DNA of 55,316 bases from Pseudomonadota bacterium (GTDB lineage: Bacteria > Tectomicrobia > Entotheonellia > Entotheonellales > Entotheonellaceae): assembly GCA_005777235.1 (NCBI GenBank), contig SXND01000004.1, positions 1-55,316 on the forward strand, given 5' to 3'. The translations under genes were made by a program, and so were the position numbers. The notes under the pieces were generated by a model, which was given only the letters and a program-made list of their open reading frames with translations, was not told the origin of the DNA and searched no databases. Below, one piece after another: positions 34,870 through 43,460 of the stretch; position 1 is the first letter of the stretch, and each line of letters starts with the position of its first letter.

Positions 34870-35051
34870 GGCCTCTCTCCTTCGTATTGGTACTTCTGAG
34901 AGCATAGCATGAGGGAAGGTCGGTTGCAATGCGCGCCGGTGCTCTTCCTGTTGTCAGTTCAGGAGGCTCCTATGACTGGGTAGGAACGTGGCAAGGAAGC
35001 TGACTCACAGGAATTTTGCAGGTGTACGTCGCGTGCCCACGGCCTGTGAGG

Positions 35052-35540
35052 TTATTGCGTGGGAGTGTTGTAGAGGCGGGCTTGCTGGGTTGGTGACTGC
35101 CCCTCGGCCCGCTGCGCCGCCTCGGCAAAAGCGATGGCAGTGCGCAGCGTGGTGAGGAATGGCCCTTCCGCGAAACCTGAGCGGCGAAAGTGATCTTTGT
35201 CAACCAAGGCGCGGATTTCCGGTCGTCCCACCAGCGCGGCACGGACCTCGTGAATGTGGCCCGAGACCACGACGACGTACAGGCCGTGCTCACGCAAGGC
35301 GGTCAACACTTCGAAGCCATCTTCATACGGGGAGGGCTGGACCGCGGAGCTGAGCAATTCGAGATCCACCAACGCCAGGAGCGGTGGCGGTTGCAGCAGC
35401 TCGCTTTGGTGGAGAGCGGCGCTGGCGTCTGGGGTGACGATCACCTGATAACCAGCGGCCTCACAGAGAATCTGCAAATTTGTCTGCCAGATGGGGTCAT
35501 CCTCGACAATGAGGATGGTGGGTGCCGGTTGGGATTCCAT
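35052..35540 (-). CDS. Stand-alone response-regulator receiver protein
   Basis: 162 residues, one receiver domain with a short tail. The acidic pocket is LIVEDDPIWQTNL, the phospho-acceptor Asp lies in LALVDLELL, and the conserved Lys is in RALVDKDHF. There is no output domain. It follows the hybrid kinase gene by 88 bp on the same strand, so the kinase is the likely phosphate donor. AAGGAAAAG is upstream of the start. Third gene of the SARP-kinase-receiver operon. Confidence 0.88.
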   Translation of the reverse strand: MESQPAPTILIVEDDPIWQTNLQILCEAAGYQVIVTPDASAALHQSELLQPPPLLALVDLELLSSAVQPSPYEDGFEVLTALREHGLYVVVVSGHIHEVRAALVGRPEIRALVDKDHFRRSGFAEGPFLTTLRTAIAFAEAAQRAEGQSPTQQARLYNTPTQ

Positions 35541-35628
35541 GGTAACTTTTCCTTAATACAATACACGACCTTGATACAATACATGACCTTGCTGCCTCTG
35601 GGACAAGGGCCATGCCCTGGGCCATGCC

Positions 35629-38600
35629 TTATGCAACGGACATCTGTCCACGCAGCCGTCTGGCGAGGGCCGCAAAGGCTGCAAATGTCCTGGCGCGATC
35701 GATTTTATCCACGATCGTTATCTCAGGCTCCTCACCAAAGCGCGCTTGCGCTGCGTGCAGAGAGGGCTCCCAGACGCTGAGGATCACCACCGGCGCGGTC
35801 GGGGAGTGTGTCCGAATACGCTCGACCACGTCGAGGCCTTCCATATTGTCCTCGTCAGGCTCATCCAGGCGGACATCCACCACGAAGGCGTCAAACGTGT
35901 GCTGCGCCAGCGTCTGTCTCGCCTCGGCGGCAGAGGCCGCCATCTGGACCTGCAGGCCATGGAACATAAGGGCAGGGCCGAGCACATCCTGCCAGGAGGC
36001 GGCATCCTCAACGAGTAGCACGCGTGGGGTCTCGGAGGATGTCGCCACAGGCCCCCCGGTGTGCGGCGTTATCGTAGCTTGCCCCCCGGTAGGCGTCGCC
36101 CCAGCGATAGCCTTGCCGTCTCGCACAGCGGGGAGCCGTAGCCTGAAGGTTGTACCTGACGCGGAGGTGCATGCCACGTCGATATCTCCTCCGAGTGTCT
36201 GCAGATATAACCGTGACAACCAGAGTGCCAGGCCTAACCCGCCGCCGGCATCCACTTTGGTACTGTAAAATGGTTGGAAAAGTTTCTCGCGCGCTTTCGC
36301 CGGGATGCCTGGCCCGGTATCACTCATGTCGAGCCACACTTCGGCTTGCTCGGCACTCATGCCGCCGTGGAGCGTCAATGTCCCGCTGTCTGGCATCACA
36401 TCAAGAGCATTTTGCACCACGCCGGCGATGATTTCGCTGAGCACATCACGATTGACGCGTACGACCAGCCCGTCCAGAACATCACGGTGGAGGGCAATGC
36501 GGGTCGGAACTTCGATATCGTCTAAAGTCGTTTGCACGACCTGCTCAAGAAGCACGTCCGCCGTGCCATGCCGGGCGACTTTCTGCATGTTGCGAAACTG
36601 GCTTACCAGACGATCGGCCTGGCGTCCATACTTGAGGAGATTCCCTAGCAGCGCCGTGGTGTGCGCATCCGTGGCCTGGAGGCGGCTGTGGAGCATCTCG
36701 GCATTCATAGCCACAGCCCCTAAGAACCCAGAAACTTTGTGTGTCAGAAAGCTGCCAAGCGAATCAATTTGCTCCACCACAGTCACCGCGGTTTGCTGCC
36801 GCGCCTGCACTTCGGCTAAACGCCTGTAGGCCAGATCCAGGCTCAAGAGGTTGGCCAGAAGTTCAAGATAGTCTTTGTCTTCAACAGTATAGCGCGGCGC
36901 CGTGTCCTGGCAGCGCGACACGCTGATCACGCCCACCACGCCCTCTGGGGATTTCATGGGCATGGCCAGCAGGCGCCGCGGTGTATGGCCCAGGGAGCAT
37001 GGGAGGGATGCGATATCCTCCGCGACAATGTCGTGGCCCATGTGCCCTGCACCGGTTGCGGCAACCCGCCCAATGATGCCGACACCAAAGGGTAGTGGGT
37101 CGCGCGTATCCACCGGGTCGGGAGCGCTGGCGGAAAAGACGGCGGTTTCGACCAGCAGGGCGTTGTCTTCCACGAGATGCACGACGCAGTGCTCACTGGC
37201 CAGGAGGGCTTGCGCGCCCCGGGCCACCTGCAGCAATAAATCGCCCGGCTCAAACGGTCGGATGGCACGCTGGGTGAGTTCCAATAAGGTGGTGAACTGC
37301 TGGTTGCGCTGGCGACGGGCGGTCACGTCACGCCAGATGGCCTGGACGGTGGTGATGGCATAGGTGGCATCGCGTATGGGCGTGAGCTGCGATTCAAAGG
37401 AATACTCGGTGCTGCCATCTTTACACCGCATAACAAATTCCCACGGTTCTCTAGCCTCGTTGCGGCTCACCTGCCGCAGACGCTCTTGCACCACGAACTC
37501 GACCCCTTCCTCCGCAATGAGCGCGGTGATAGGCAGGTGCAGCAGCTCGTCAGATGCGTAGCCGGACAGGCGCGTTACAGCAGCATTCGCCTCCAGAATG
37601 CGCCCCTCTAGGTCTATAATAAATATGAGGTCTTGCGCATCCTGAAATAAGCGTCGATATTGATAATACGAACGATATTTCTCAATCGCCAGGCCAATGT
37701 ACGCGCCTATCTCATCCAAAATCTCTACCTCAAGTTGGGTGAAATAACGCGTCTCCTCCGTTAAGGTCATCAGCACACCGAGTATGCCCTGTGTGGTTTG
37801 CACGGGGACGGCCATGAGCGAACGCAGGTGATCCTCCTCCTGAATTTTCGTGTCAGTACGCGAGTCATGGGGCGCATCCCAGATCACCAGCGGCGTGGCA
37901 TCTGCCCATACCTTGCCGGCGATACTTTCCCCTTTGCACAGCCGCTGGGCGCGTGTGGCCACGCCATCGGGTAAGCCTTTATGGGCGACGCGCTGCAGAT
38001 GCTGCTCATCATGCTCCACCAGATAGAGACTACAGGCCTTTGTCTTAAAGAGGTCCAGGATCGTCTCTGTCGTTTTGTCCAGGATCTGGTGCAGGTCTTG
38101 CTCCTGGCTGACGATGGTCGAGATCCTGTGCAGCGCTTCGCGCTCCTGATGACGCCTGGCGTTCTCCATGGCCAGCGTCATGCCAGCGGCAATGGCGGTA
38201 AAGATCCGTTCGTGCTCCGGCGTAAAGGCATCCAATTTGTCACTTTCGACATTCAGGACGCCGATGACCTGGCCGCGGGAGTTCATCATGGGGACCGCCA
38301 GCTCCGACCTTGTCTCTCCTGAGCACTCCACATAGCGCGCATCCTCGCGGACATCCGCAATGCGCTCTGCTTGCCCCGAAGAGGCTACCGCCCCGGTAAT
38401 GCCTAGAGCTAAGGGGCGAATGGTAGGCTTCTGTGCCAATGTGCGGTTGTAGAGTGCCGTGGCCTTGAACACGATCTGACTTTGCTCGACCACACAGACA
38501 TCCACACGGTAGTCAAATGTCTCGCTAATCAACGCCGCCGCCTGACGCAGGAGCGCGTCAAGGTCGTCAGAAGACACACTTGCCGTTAAAATGTCGTTGA

Positions 38601-39684
38601 TCACAGCGAGTTGCTGGGCAGCGTGTTGTTTCGCCTCTAACAAGGCGTTCTGTTGCCAGGCGGTCGCCACATGCGTCGCAAAGGCCAGGGCCAGGCTCTG
38701 ATCATCCTCCGTAAACAAGCGTTGCTCGCCCTTTGAATACACAGAAATGACTCCGAGGGCTTCCCTGGCTGCTGTCAAGATGGGGGCGGCTAAAGTGGAC
38801 ATCCAGCCTTGTTGCTGTGCTAAGTCACGATAGTAAAAGTCTGACGCCTCCCGCACATGGCGCGAACTCCTGGGTGTTTTCTGCGCCAGCACTTTGCCAA
38901 TAAACGTTTGGGAAACCAGTTCCTTGGCAACACGCGTATCAGGAGGAGAGCCGTCGCCTGGCCATTCTCGGCCCACCGACCGCTTGATGACCAGATCTCC
39001 GGTAGCGGGGTCGCGTAACCAGATGGAACAAACTGGCACTTGCAACAAATCTGCCAGAGCCTCGACGATGTAGGCCAACAGCGCGTCGGGGTCCATCTCC
39101 AAGACTTTGCGGGCAATCACCTCGTGTGCCTCAGAGAGACGAGCGCGTTGCACGACCATCTGCGCGCGTGGGGCTAACTCCTGGAGATATTCCTGATGAC
39201 GTTGACTAAAGGCGTTACGTACAGGGCTCTCGACATTGAGGACACCGACAACGGCTTTCCTATCACTCGCAAACATCGGCACCGCCAATTCCGAGAGCAT
39301 GCGAAAGCCTGGGCCAATCAGGGGAACATGTGCCTCTGTAGTGAGATCGTTAATGAGATAAGGGCACCGGTCTCTCACAACACGGGCGATCACACTCGGT
39401 GCAGACAGTGGAAAAGGCCGCTGGCTCTCAGGATCAATCAATGTCCCGGGCGTCGTACGGATGGCCCTTGAAACCAGCTGCCCCTCCCGGTGATTGACCA
39501 GGCGCAGGGAACCATAGTCAGCCCCCGTAAGCTCTAAGGCCGCATCGAGGACCAGGTCGAGCACCTGTCTTAATGGCTGGGAGGCAGCAATCGCCTGGTC
39601 CAGTCTTTGATAAATGCGCCGGGAGATCGCTTCTGCCGGATCTTCGTGGGATAGGTCTTGGAGCTGGGTTGCTCGTGCTGTCAT
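35629..39684 (-). CDS. Multi-GAF/PAS hybrid histidine kinase with receiver
   Basis: 1351 residues and probably cytoplasmic: no membrane helix is seen. In order: four GAF domains (about 25-165, 185-350, 365-510, 520-670), a PAS domain (about 680-800; FQDAQDLIFIIDLEGRILEA), a fifth GAF (about 810-970), a dimerisation helix with the likely phospho-His in GSFLTHKVSGFLGAV, a HATPase (N box VVQNALDVMP, G1 DTGPGIP, G2 GGGLGLAL) and a receiver (LLVEDAASW, phospho-Asp in AFVVDVRLDE). The H-box is unusual: HK instead of HE. ATG 39684 is chosen, with AAGGGA 7 bases upstream, rather than 39702. The many GAFs suggest small-ligand sensing. It follows the SARP gene by 45 bp. Confidence 0.92.
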   Translation of the reverse strand: MTARATQLQDLSHEDPAEAISRRIYQRLDQAIAASQPLRQVLDLVLDAALELTGADYGSLRLVNHREGQLVSRAIRTTPGTLIDPESQRPFPLSAPSVIARVVRDRCPYLINDLTTEAHVPLIGPGFRMLSELAVPMFASDRKAVVGVLNVESPVRNAFSQRHQEYLQELAPRAQMVVQRARLSEAHEVIARKVLEMDPDALLAYIVEALADLLQVPVCSIWLRDPATGDLVIKRSVGREWPGDGSPPDTRVAKELVSQTFIGKVLAQKTPRSSRHVREASDFYYRDLAQQQGWMSTLAAPILTAAREALGVISVYSKGEQRLFTEDDQSLALAFATHVATAWQQNALLEAKQHAAQQLAVINDILTASVSSDDLDALLRQAAALISETFDYRVDVCVVEQSQIVFKATALYNRTLAQKPTIRPLALGITGAVASSGQAERIADVREDARYVECSGETRSELAVPMMNSRGQVIGVLNVESDKLDAFTPEHERIFTAIAAGMTLAMENARRHQEREALHRISTIVSQEQDLHQILDKTTETILDLFKTKACSLYLVEHDEQHLQRVAHKGLPDGVATRAQRLCKGESIAGKVWADATPLVIWDAPHDSRTDTKIQEEDHLRSLMAVPVQTTQGILGVLMTLTEETRYFTQLEVEILDEIGAYIGLAIEKYRSYYQYRRLFQDAQDLIFIIDLEGRILEANAAVTRLSGYASDELLHLPITALIAEEGVEFVVQERLRQVSRNEAREPWEFVMRCKDGSTEYSFESQLTPIRDATYAITTVQAIWRDVTARRQRNQQFTTLLELTQRAIRPFEPGDLLLQVARGAQALLASEHCVVHLVEDNALLVETAVFSASAPDPVDTRDPLPFGVGIIGRVAATGAGHMGHDIVAEDIASLPCSLGHTPRRLLAMPMKSPEGVVGVISVSRCQDTAPRYTVEDKDYLELLANLLSLDLAYRRLAEVQARQQTAVTVVEQIDSLGSFLTHKVSGFLGAVAMNAEMLHSRLQATDAHTTALLGNLLKYGRQADRLVSQFRNMQKVARHGTADVLLEQVVQTTLDDIEVPTRIALHRDVLDGLVVRVNRDVLSEIIAGVVQNALDVMPDSGTLTLHGGMSAEQAEVWLDMSDTGPGIPAKAREKLFQPFYSTKVDAGGGLGLALWLSRLYLQTLGGDIDVACTSASGTTFRLRLPAVRDGKAIAGATPTGGQATITPHTGGPVATSSETPRVLLVEDAASWQDVLGPALMFHGLQVQMAASAAEARQTLAQHTFDAFVVDVRLDEPDEDNMEGLDVVERIRTHSPTAPVVILSVWEPSLHAAQARFGEEPEITIVDKIDRARTFAAFAALARRLRGQMSVA

Positions 39685-39729
39685 CAGATGTCCCTTATCC
39701 ACATGGCTCAGTCACAGTGCCCCTCACGC

Positions 39730-41046
39730 TTACTCCATCCTGCGTTGCATTTCCCGCAGCACAGCCGCCCGGTCCACCCCATGCCACGCCAGCACCTGAC
39801 CAAGCACGCTGCGCTCTTCTTGCAGGATAGCAACCCAGAGATGGGGGAGATCCACGGCATCGTCCTGATTCTGCTCGGCGATGCCTCGCGCCACGCGTAA
39901 GATACGTTGCAGGGGTAGGGTGTGGATGATTGGTAGGCTGCTATGGGGCTGAGTGTCTCCCAGCGTCACACGCAGCGTCTGCACCACAGCCTCGAGGTCT
40001 GCGTCCATCTGCTGCAGCACGTCATGCCACACCTCGGCGTCCAGCGTCCACAGCGCCAGACAGAGGTGCGGTACCCCGACCAGGGTAGCTCCATAGCCTG
40101 CCGCTTCGACCTGGGCACGCTGTAAGGCACGCTGGTAGCTGGCACTCAGGATGGGAGCGCTCTTCGCACCCGTCGCCCGAAAAATCTCCTGGAGCGCGGC
40201 CTGGAGTGGGGCGCGCCCAGATGATTGCCTGAGGCGAATCCGATCAATCAGTTCCCTGGCTTGCAACGGCTCCAGACGCCCAGCTTGGATTGCCTGCTGC
40301 AGCTTCCGCATCGCCTCCCCTGGCGTGCTCCCAGGGCTTGTGGTCAGCATGTGCCGATATTGCTCATAGGTGGCCTGCGCCTGGGTGATATTGCCGTTGA
40401 CGGCGTGGCAGAGCATGAGCAGACCATACACCACCTCCTCTTCAGGCGTGCCTTGCAGCAGTTGTGAGAGGTAGTCAATCGCGCTAGCCCAATCGCCACG
40501 GCTCATGGCATGGATGCTGAGGGGGTGCAGGATCTCATGATATTGACGCTCCAGTTCCTGACGTCTATTTCGAACCCAGTCGTCGCAGGCTGGCGGGGCA
40601 TCTTTGAGGGCAAACGTCCCAAGGAAAGGGCCACGCTGATACAGCGTATAGGCTTGTTCCAGGAGATGTACCTCTGGATTCTCCGCTCTGGCGGTTTTCA
40701 CGTAGTGTTCAAAGAGGGCGACATCGTACTGCAGCTCATCAGGAGGCCACTGAAAGTGGAGCGTGCCACGATTGCGCACACAGGTCCGAGGGGGATTTGC
40801 AATGCCCAATGCTTTGAGGATACGGCTAAACTCGGTGTTGATCTCAGAGACTGCCCCGGTAAGCTTACTCGCAGTCCCCTCTCCTTCAGGCCAGAATACC
40901 TCTAACAGAGTATCGTCTGCGATGGCTCTGCCAGCATCTACGCAATAACAGAACATCGTCAAAGGCAGTGGGCCGTGAAATTTCAGTGGCTGGGTATCGA
41001 TGCATACGCTCGGCTGTCCGAAAAGATATAGATCCAGGATAGCCAT
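39730..41046 (-). CDS. SARP-type regulator with ClpA/B-N-like C-terminal domain
   Basis: 438 residues. The first 95 are an OmpR-like winged helix as in SARP proteins (LYLFGQPSVCIDTQPLKFHG, DDTLLEVFWPEGEGTASKL, CVRNRGTLHF). A bacterial transcriptional activation (BTAD) helical domain follows (DVALFEHYVKTARAENPEVH, QELERQYHEILHPLSIHAMS, ATYEQYRHML). The last 140 carry two Clp-N-like repeats (SYQRALQRAQVEAAGYGATL then VGVPHLCLALW; LQRILRVARGIAEQNQDDAV then DLPHLWVAILQ). Clp-N modules bind proteins, so the regulator may be controlled by an adaptor. GAGGGGG precedes the start. It is divergent from the cassette at 41262, with 11-bp repeats between them. Confidence 0.82.
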   Translation of the reverse strand: MAILDLYLFGQPSVCIDTQPLKFHGPLPLTMFCYCVDAGRAIADDTLLEVFWPEGEGTASKLTGAVSEINTEFSRILKALGIANPPRTCVRNRGTLHFQWPPDELQYDVALFEHYVKTARAENPEVHLLEQAYTLYQRGPFLGTFALKDAPPACDDWVRNRRQELERQYHEILHPLSIHAMSRGDWASAIDYLSQLLQGTPEEEVVYGLLMLCHAVNGNITQAQATYEQYRHMLTTSPGSTPGEAMRKLQQAIQAGRLEPLQARELIDRIRLRQSSGRAPLQAALQEIFRATGAKSAPILSASYQRALQRAQVEAAGYGATLVGVPHLCLALWTLDAEVWHDVLQQMDADLEAVVQTLRVTLGDTQPHSSLPIIHTLPLQRILRVARGIAEQNQDDAVDLPHLWVAILQEERSVLGQVLAWHGVDRAAVLREMQRRME

Positions 41047-41127
41047 AGTAAACCCCCTCTCGTCACGGAGTTGCCTCTCAGAATGCCCTCGGTATCTCCT
41101 CCGCCCTCCTATAGCCTACGATACTGC

Positions 41128-41182
41128 CGACGCTCTGTCCATACTTTGCCGACACTAAGCCAACACTAAGCCAACACTAATT
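41128..41182 (+). promoter_or_regulatory. Five 11-bp direct repeats, likely SARP operator
   Basis: Units: CGACGCTCTGT, CCATACTTTGC, CGACACTAAGC, CAACACTAAGC and CAACACTAATT, back to back without gaps. The last three share ACACTAA; the first two match the consensus at about 7 of 11 positions. SARP proteins bind direct repeats spaced by 11 bp on one DNA face. The array ends 8 bp before a -35 element that drives the cassette at 41262, and it starts 81 bp from the SARP gene's own start on the other side. Confidence 0.7.
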
Positions 41183-41190
41183 TGCTAAGG

Positions 41191-41220
41191 TTGCCCGAAA
41201 AGGATATTGAAGACTATACA
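41191..41220 (+). promoter_or_regulatory. Candidate sigma-70 promoter of the four-gene cassette
   Basis: TTGCCC (41191-41196) and TATACA (41215-41220) are 18 bp apart, and the region is A/T-rich. The weak -35 right after an activator-type repeat array is what an activator-dependent promoter looks like. The predicted leader before ATG 41262 is about 35 nt. Confidence 0.55.
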
Positions 41221-41261
41221 ATCGTTTAGGGCTAGAGACGACACGCTAATGAGGCCATGAC

Positions 41262-41771
41262 ATGGCATCCGTAGTGCCGCCTTTTGGTGGGAATACACCA
41301 CGCGTGAATCTGTCGCCCATGGCAATGCCCCCGGCGTATGGCTATCGCGTGATTCCCGGAGCGACGTGGTGGGGGACGCTCTACCTGCTCTGGCGGAAGT
41401 ACCGGGCGGACTTCATGGGAGCGACACCTGCAACCCCTCCGCCTCTCGCACGACCGGGCCAGGGAGTGTACTTCACGGACCAAGATTCCCTGCAAGGGCT
41501 CCGCAGCCCGGGTGAGTTTGCTGCCCGGCTTGGCCTCCGACATCGCACGCAGTCTGAGTGCCAGTTTTATGGGCTGGTGGTTATTGAATTTGAGATCCTG
41601 AGTTCCATGCATATAGTCCTCCCTCCCCCTGCCTCCAACTGCCGGCAAGGCCTGACGCCGGGCAACGCTCGCGAATGGAAGACCACCGCAGACGTTCTCT
41701 TAGATGAGTCTATGCGCGTAACGTACATCGATCCAATGCCTCCGTCCCGTTACTTTACTGTCCCTCTCTAA
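41262..41771 (+). CDS. Unknown alpha/beta protein, first gene of the SARP-linked cassette
   Basis: 169 residues, no family I can name. No signal peptide or membrane helix. Visible features: AYGYRVIPGATWWGTLYLLW, PGQGVYFTDQDSLQGLRSPG, then YGLVVIEFEI, RVTYIDPMPP and a final YFTVPL. The GVYFTD segment and the strand-rich end loosely recall small ADP-ribosyltransferase or polymorphic-toxin folds, but I see no decisive catalytic set. The gene follows the 11-bp repeats and promoter and precedes three more unknown genes with 25-32 bp gaps. Its codon choice looks less GC-rich than that of the flanking genes, which hints at transfer. Confidence 0.6.
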   Translation: MASVVPPFGGNTPRVNLSPMAMPPAYGYRVIPGATWWGTLYLLWRKYRADFMGATPATPPPLARPGQGVYFTDQDSLQGLRSPGEFAARLGLRHRTQSECQFYGLVVIEFEILSSMHIVLPPPASNCRQGLTPGNAREWKTTADVLLDESMRVTYIDPMPPSRYFTVPL

Positions 41772-41797
41772 CCATAAGAATGTGGGGTAACGTTCCC

Positions 41798-42187
41798 ATG
41801 GCAGCCATCAATTACCAGAAGCAAATTATCCAGACCCTCAAAGGTGAAACCCCAGAATTTGCTGACACAACCTATGAACGCCTCGACTGGAGTGGTGTAG
41901 AAGCCGTGCTGAATCTGTACGGGCGTACTTCCGGACCAGACCGCGATGCGATGATCCAGGCCATGGGGCGGATTATTGAAGAGGCGGCACAGCCACCCGA
42001 GCTTCTCGCCCAAGTCCTGCTAATCGCGGCCAGTCTTGATATTGCCCAAATTGAGCCTGCGGTCAACAAGCTTGCAGCGACGGCGCTGGCAACCGAGGAG
42101 CCAGTCAAAAGCGCGGTCATGAACTATCTGGCGTTTCGCAGCATCTATACCAAAGTTTATGAGAGCACTCTGCTGGCAGGGGTGTGA
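41798..42187 (+). CDS. Unknown all-helical protein, second gene of the cassette
   Basis: 129 residues from ATG 41798; ATG 41780 is possible, but the better ribosome site (TGGGGTAA) suits 41798. Helices: INYQKQIIQTLKGETPEFAD, VEAVLNLYGRTSGPDRDAM, PELLAQVLLIAASLDIAQIE and VKSAVMNYLAFRSIYTK. No catalytic motif, no Cys and no transmembrane helix. The pattern of amphipathic helices suggests a protein-binding role, perhaps with the first gene product. No known family recognised. Confidence 0.6.
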   Translation: MAAINYQKQIIQTLKGETPEFADTTYERLDWSGVEAVLNLYGRTSGPDRDAMIQAMGRIIEEAAQPPELLAQVLLIAASLDIAQIEPAVNKLAATALATEEPVKSAVMNYLAFRSIYTKVYESTLLAGV

Positions 42188-42219
42188 CATAGTACCATCG
42201 ATAAGAGAGGTGACATATT

Positions 42220-42516
42220 ATGGCTCTCAGTGTCTTCAACCTCGACGACCTTCTCGCCGATCCTCTTACCCTGCGCATCTTCGAACTCATTGCCGTGCGC
42301 CGCAGACTCCGTTTCGAGGAGTTAGCGAAACTGCTGGGTAAAGATGTCGCATATCAGGACATGAGTGAGAGGCTAAAGCAGTTAGTGCAAGCGCGTTTGT
42401 TGGCTGTCGCCTCGGCACCCATCGCCGATTTTGATATCTACTACGTGACTGCAAATGGCCTATATACGGACCGTCAGCTACGTCGTAGACAGCAGATACC
42501 GCTTTATAGAGCTTAA
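42220..42516 (+). CDS. Small winged-helix protein, third gene of the cassette
   Basis: 98 residues. LADPLTLRIFELIAVRRRLR then FEELAKLLGKDVAYQDMSER and LKQLVQARLL form a helix-turn-helix and wing typical of ArsR/HxlR-sized regulators, followed by strands (DIYYVTANGLYTD). GAGAGGTGA lies 8 bases before the start. It may bind DNA locally or serve as a wing-type interaction module. It has no metal-binding Cys or His cluster. Confidence 0.65.
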   Translation: MALSVFNLDDLLADPLTLRIFELIAVRRRLRFEELAKLLGKDVAYQDMSERLKQLVQARLLAVASAPIADFDIYYVTANGLYTDRQLRRRQQIPLYRA

Positions 42517-42541
42517 CGTCTCCAGGTGGGTAGCGATAGCG

Positions 42542-43210
42542 ATGGCGCAAAGCGTAGTCGAGCCTGTGCCAAACCTCGACCTTGGTCCGTCAGCTATCGG
42601 ATGTGCTGTTCTACTTACCATCCTGTTTACCTGTCTCTTGGCTTTCCTCAAAGTGGCACGTGATTCTCAAGCCAGTGCACGAGCTTGTGTAGGGTGGCCA
42701 TTCGTTGCCTACGTATTGATCTTTCTTATTGGCAACACCGTCACCACCATCTTAGCAGTCCCTCTGGTCGTGAAGGCACTGCCCCCAGTGTTGTCATCAT
42801 GGTTCCCACTCTTTTTTGCGTTCTCCGGTGTCTTTGCCTTCCAAGGAGTCTTAGCGAAAGCCAACATTACGTTCTACGGCAATGGAGTCCTCACGATTGA
42901 AGAGTGGATCGCCTTGGCACGCGACCACGCTGTGGAGAGTGCAGCACAGCGACAGAGCGCGAGGGAGCACGCCACCACCATCACATGGGCTCATTCTCTG
43001 CAACAACTCCCTCCAGAAGTCTTAAATACCTACCTCGTCCATTATCTCTCGCAAGAGACGGTGCTGGAGAGCGAGGAGCGCGCCCGAGCCACAGGGGCTG
43101 ACCCACACTTCTATAAAGCCCTCCGGTTAGCTACCGAAAAGCCAAAGGAGGCACAAGCTATTGTCGCCAGCCATCCCAGCACCACGCCTCAACTCCCTCC
43201 CACTGCTTAA
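42542..43210 (+). CDS. Unknown three-helix membrane protein, fourth gene of the cassette
   Basis: 222 residues. Three membrane helices lie in the first half: AIGCAVLLTILFTCLLAFLK, FVAYVLIFLIGNTVTTILAV and SSWFPLFFAFSGVFAFQGVL. The second half is a soluble, helical, charged tail (VLTIEEWIALARDHAVESAA, LPPEVLNTYLVHYLSQETVL). AGGTGGG precedes ATG 42542; the frame extends to 42455 inside the previous gene, but without a good start. Membrane association at the end of a cassette with a toxin-sized first protein is reminiscent of defence effectors, but no family is recognised. Confidence 0.62.
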   Translation: MAQSVVEPVPNLDLGPSAIGCAVLLTILFTCLLAFLKVARDSQASARACVGWPFVAYVLIFLIGNTVTTILAVPLVVKALPPVLSSWFPLFFAFSGVFAFQGVLAKANITFYGNGVLTIEEWIALARDHAVESAAQRQSAREHATTITWAHSLQQLPPEVLNTYLVHYLSQETVLESEERARATGADPHFYKALRLATEKPKEAQAIVASHPSTTPQLPPTA

Positions 43211-43345
43211 CAGCGGCTCACAGTAGGACGAGGTTCGCTTCCCGTGCAGAGATAATCACCTGTCGGACAAAACGGCATCCCATATGACACACTGTCACCT
43301 CTCCGCATCGCCATACGGTCAGCTTCCGCCTCGTCATCTCGTTGT

Positions 43346-43403
43346 GCCAGCCCGCACCTCTGCCAACGGCACAGAACTTGCTCAGGGAGGAAAGCGGGCT
43401 GGC
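43346..43403. terminator. 10-bp inverted repeat after the cassette
   Basis: GCCAGCCCGC at 43346-43355 and its exact complement GCGGGCTGGC at 43394-43403, with a 38-base loop. It sits in the 250-bp gap between the cassette and the aminotransferase gene. The loop is long for a terminator, so it may be a REP-like element. Confidence 0.35.
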
Positions 43404-43460
43404 CTGACCACCGCAATCAGGTAGCCAATACCCTCACCTCCGCGAGCATGGGGAGCCCCT

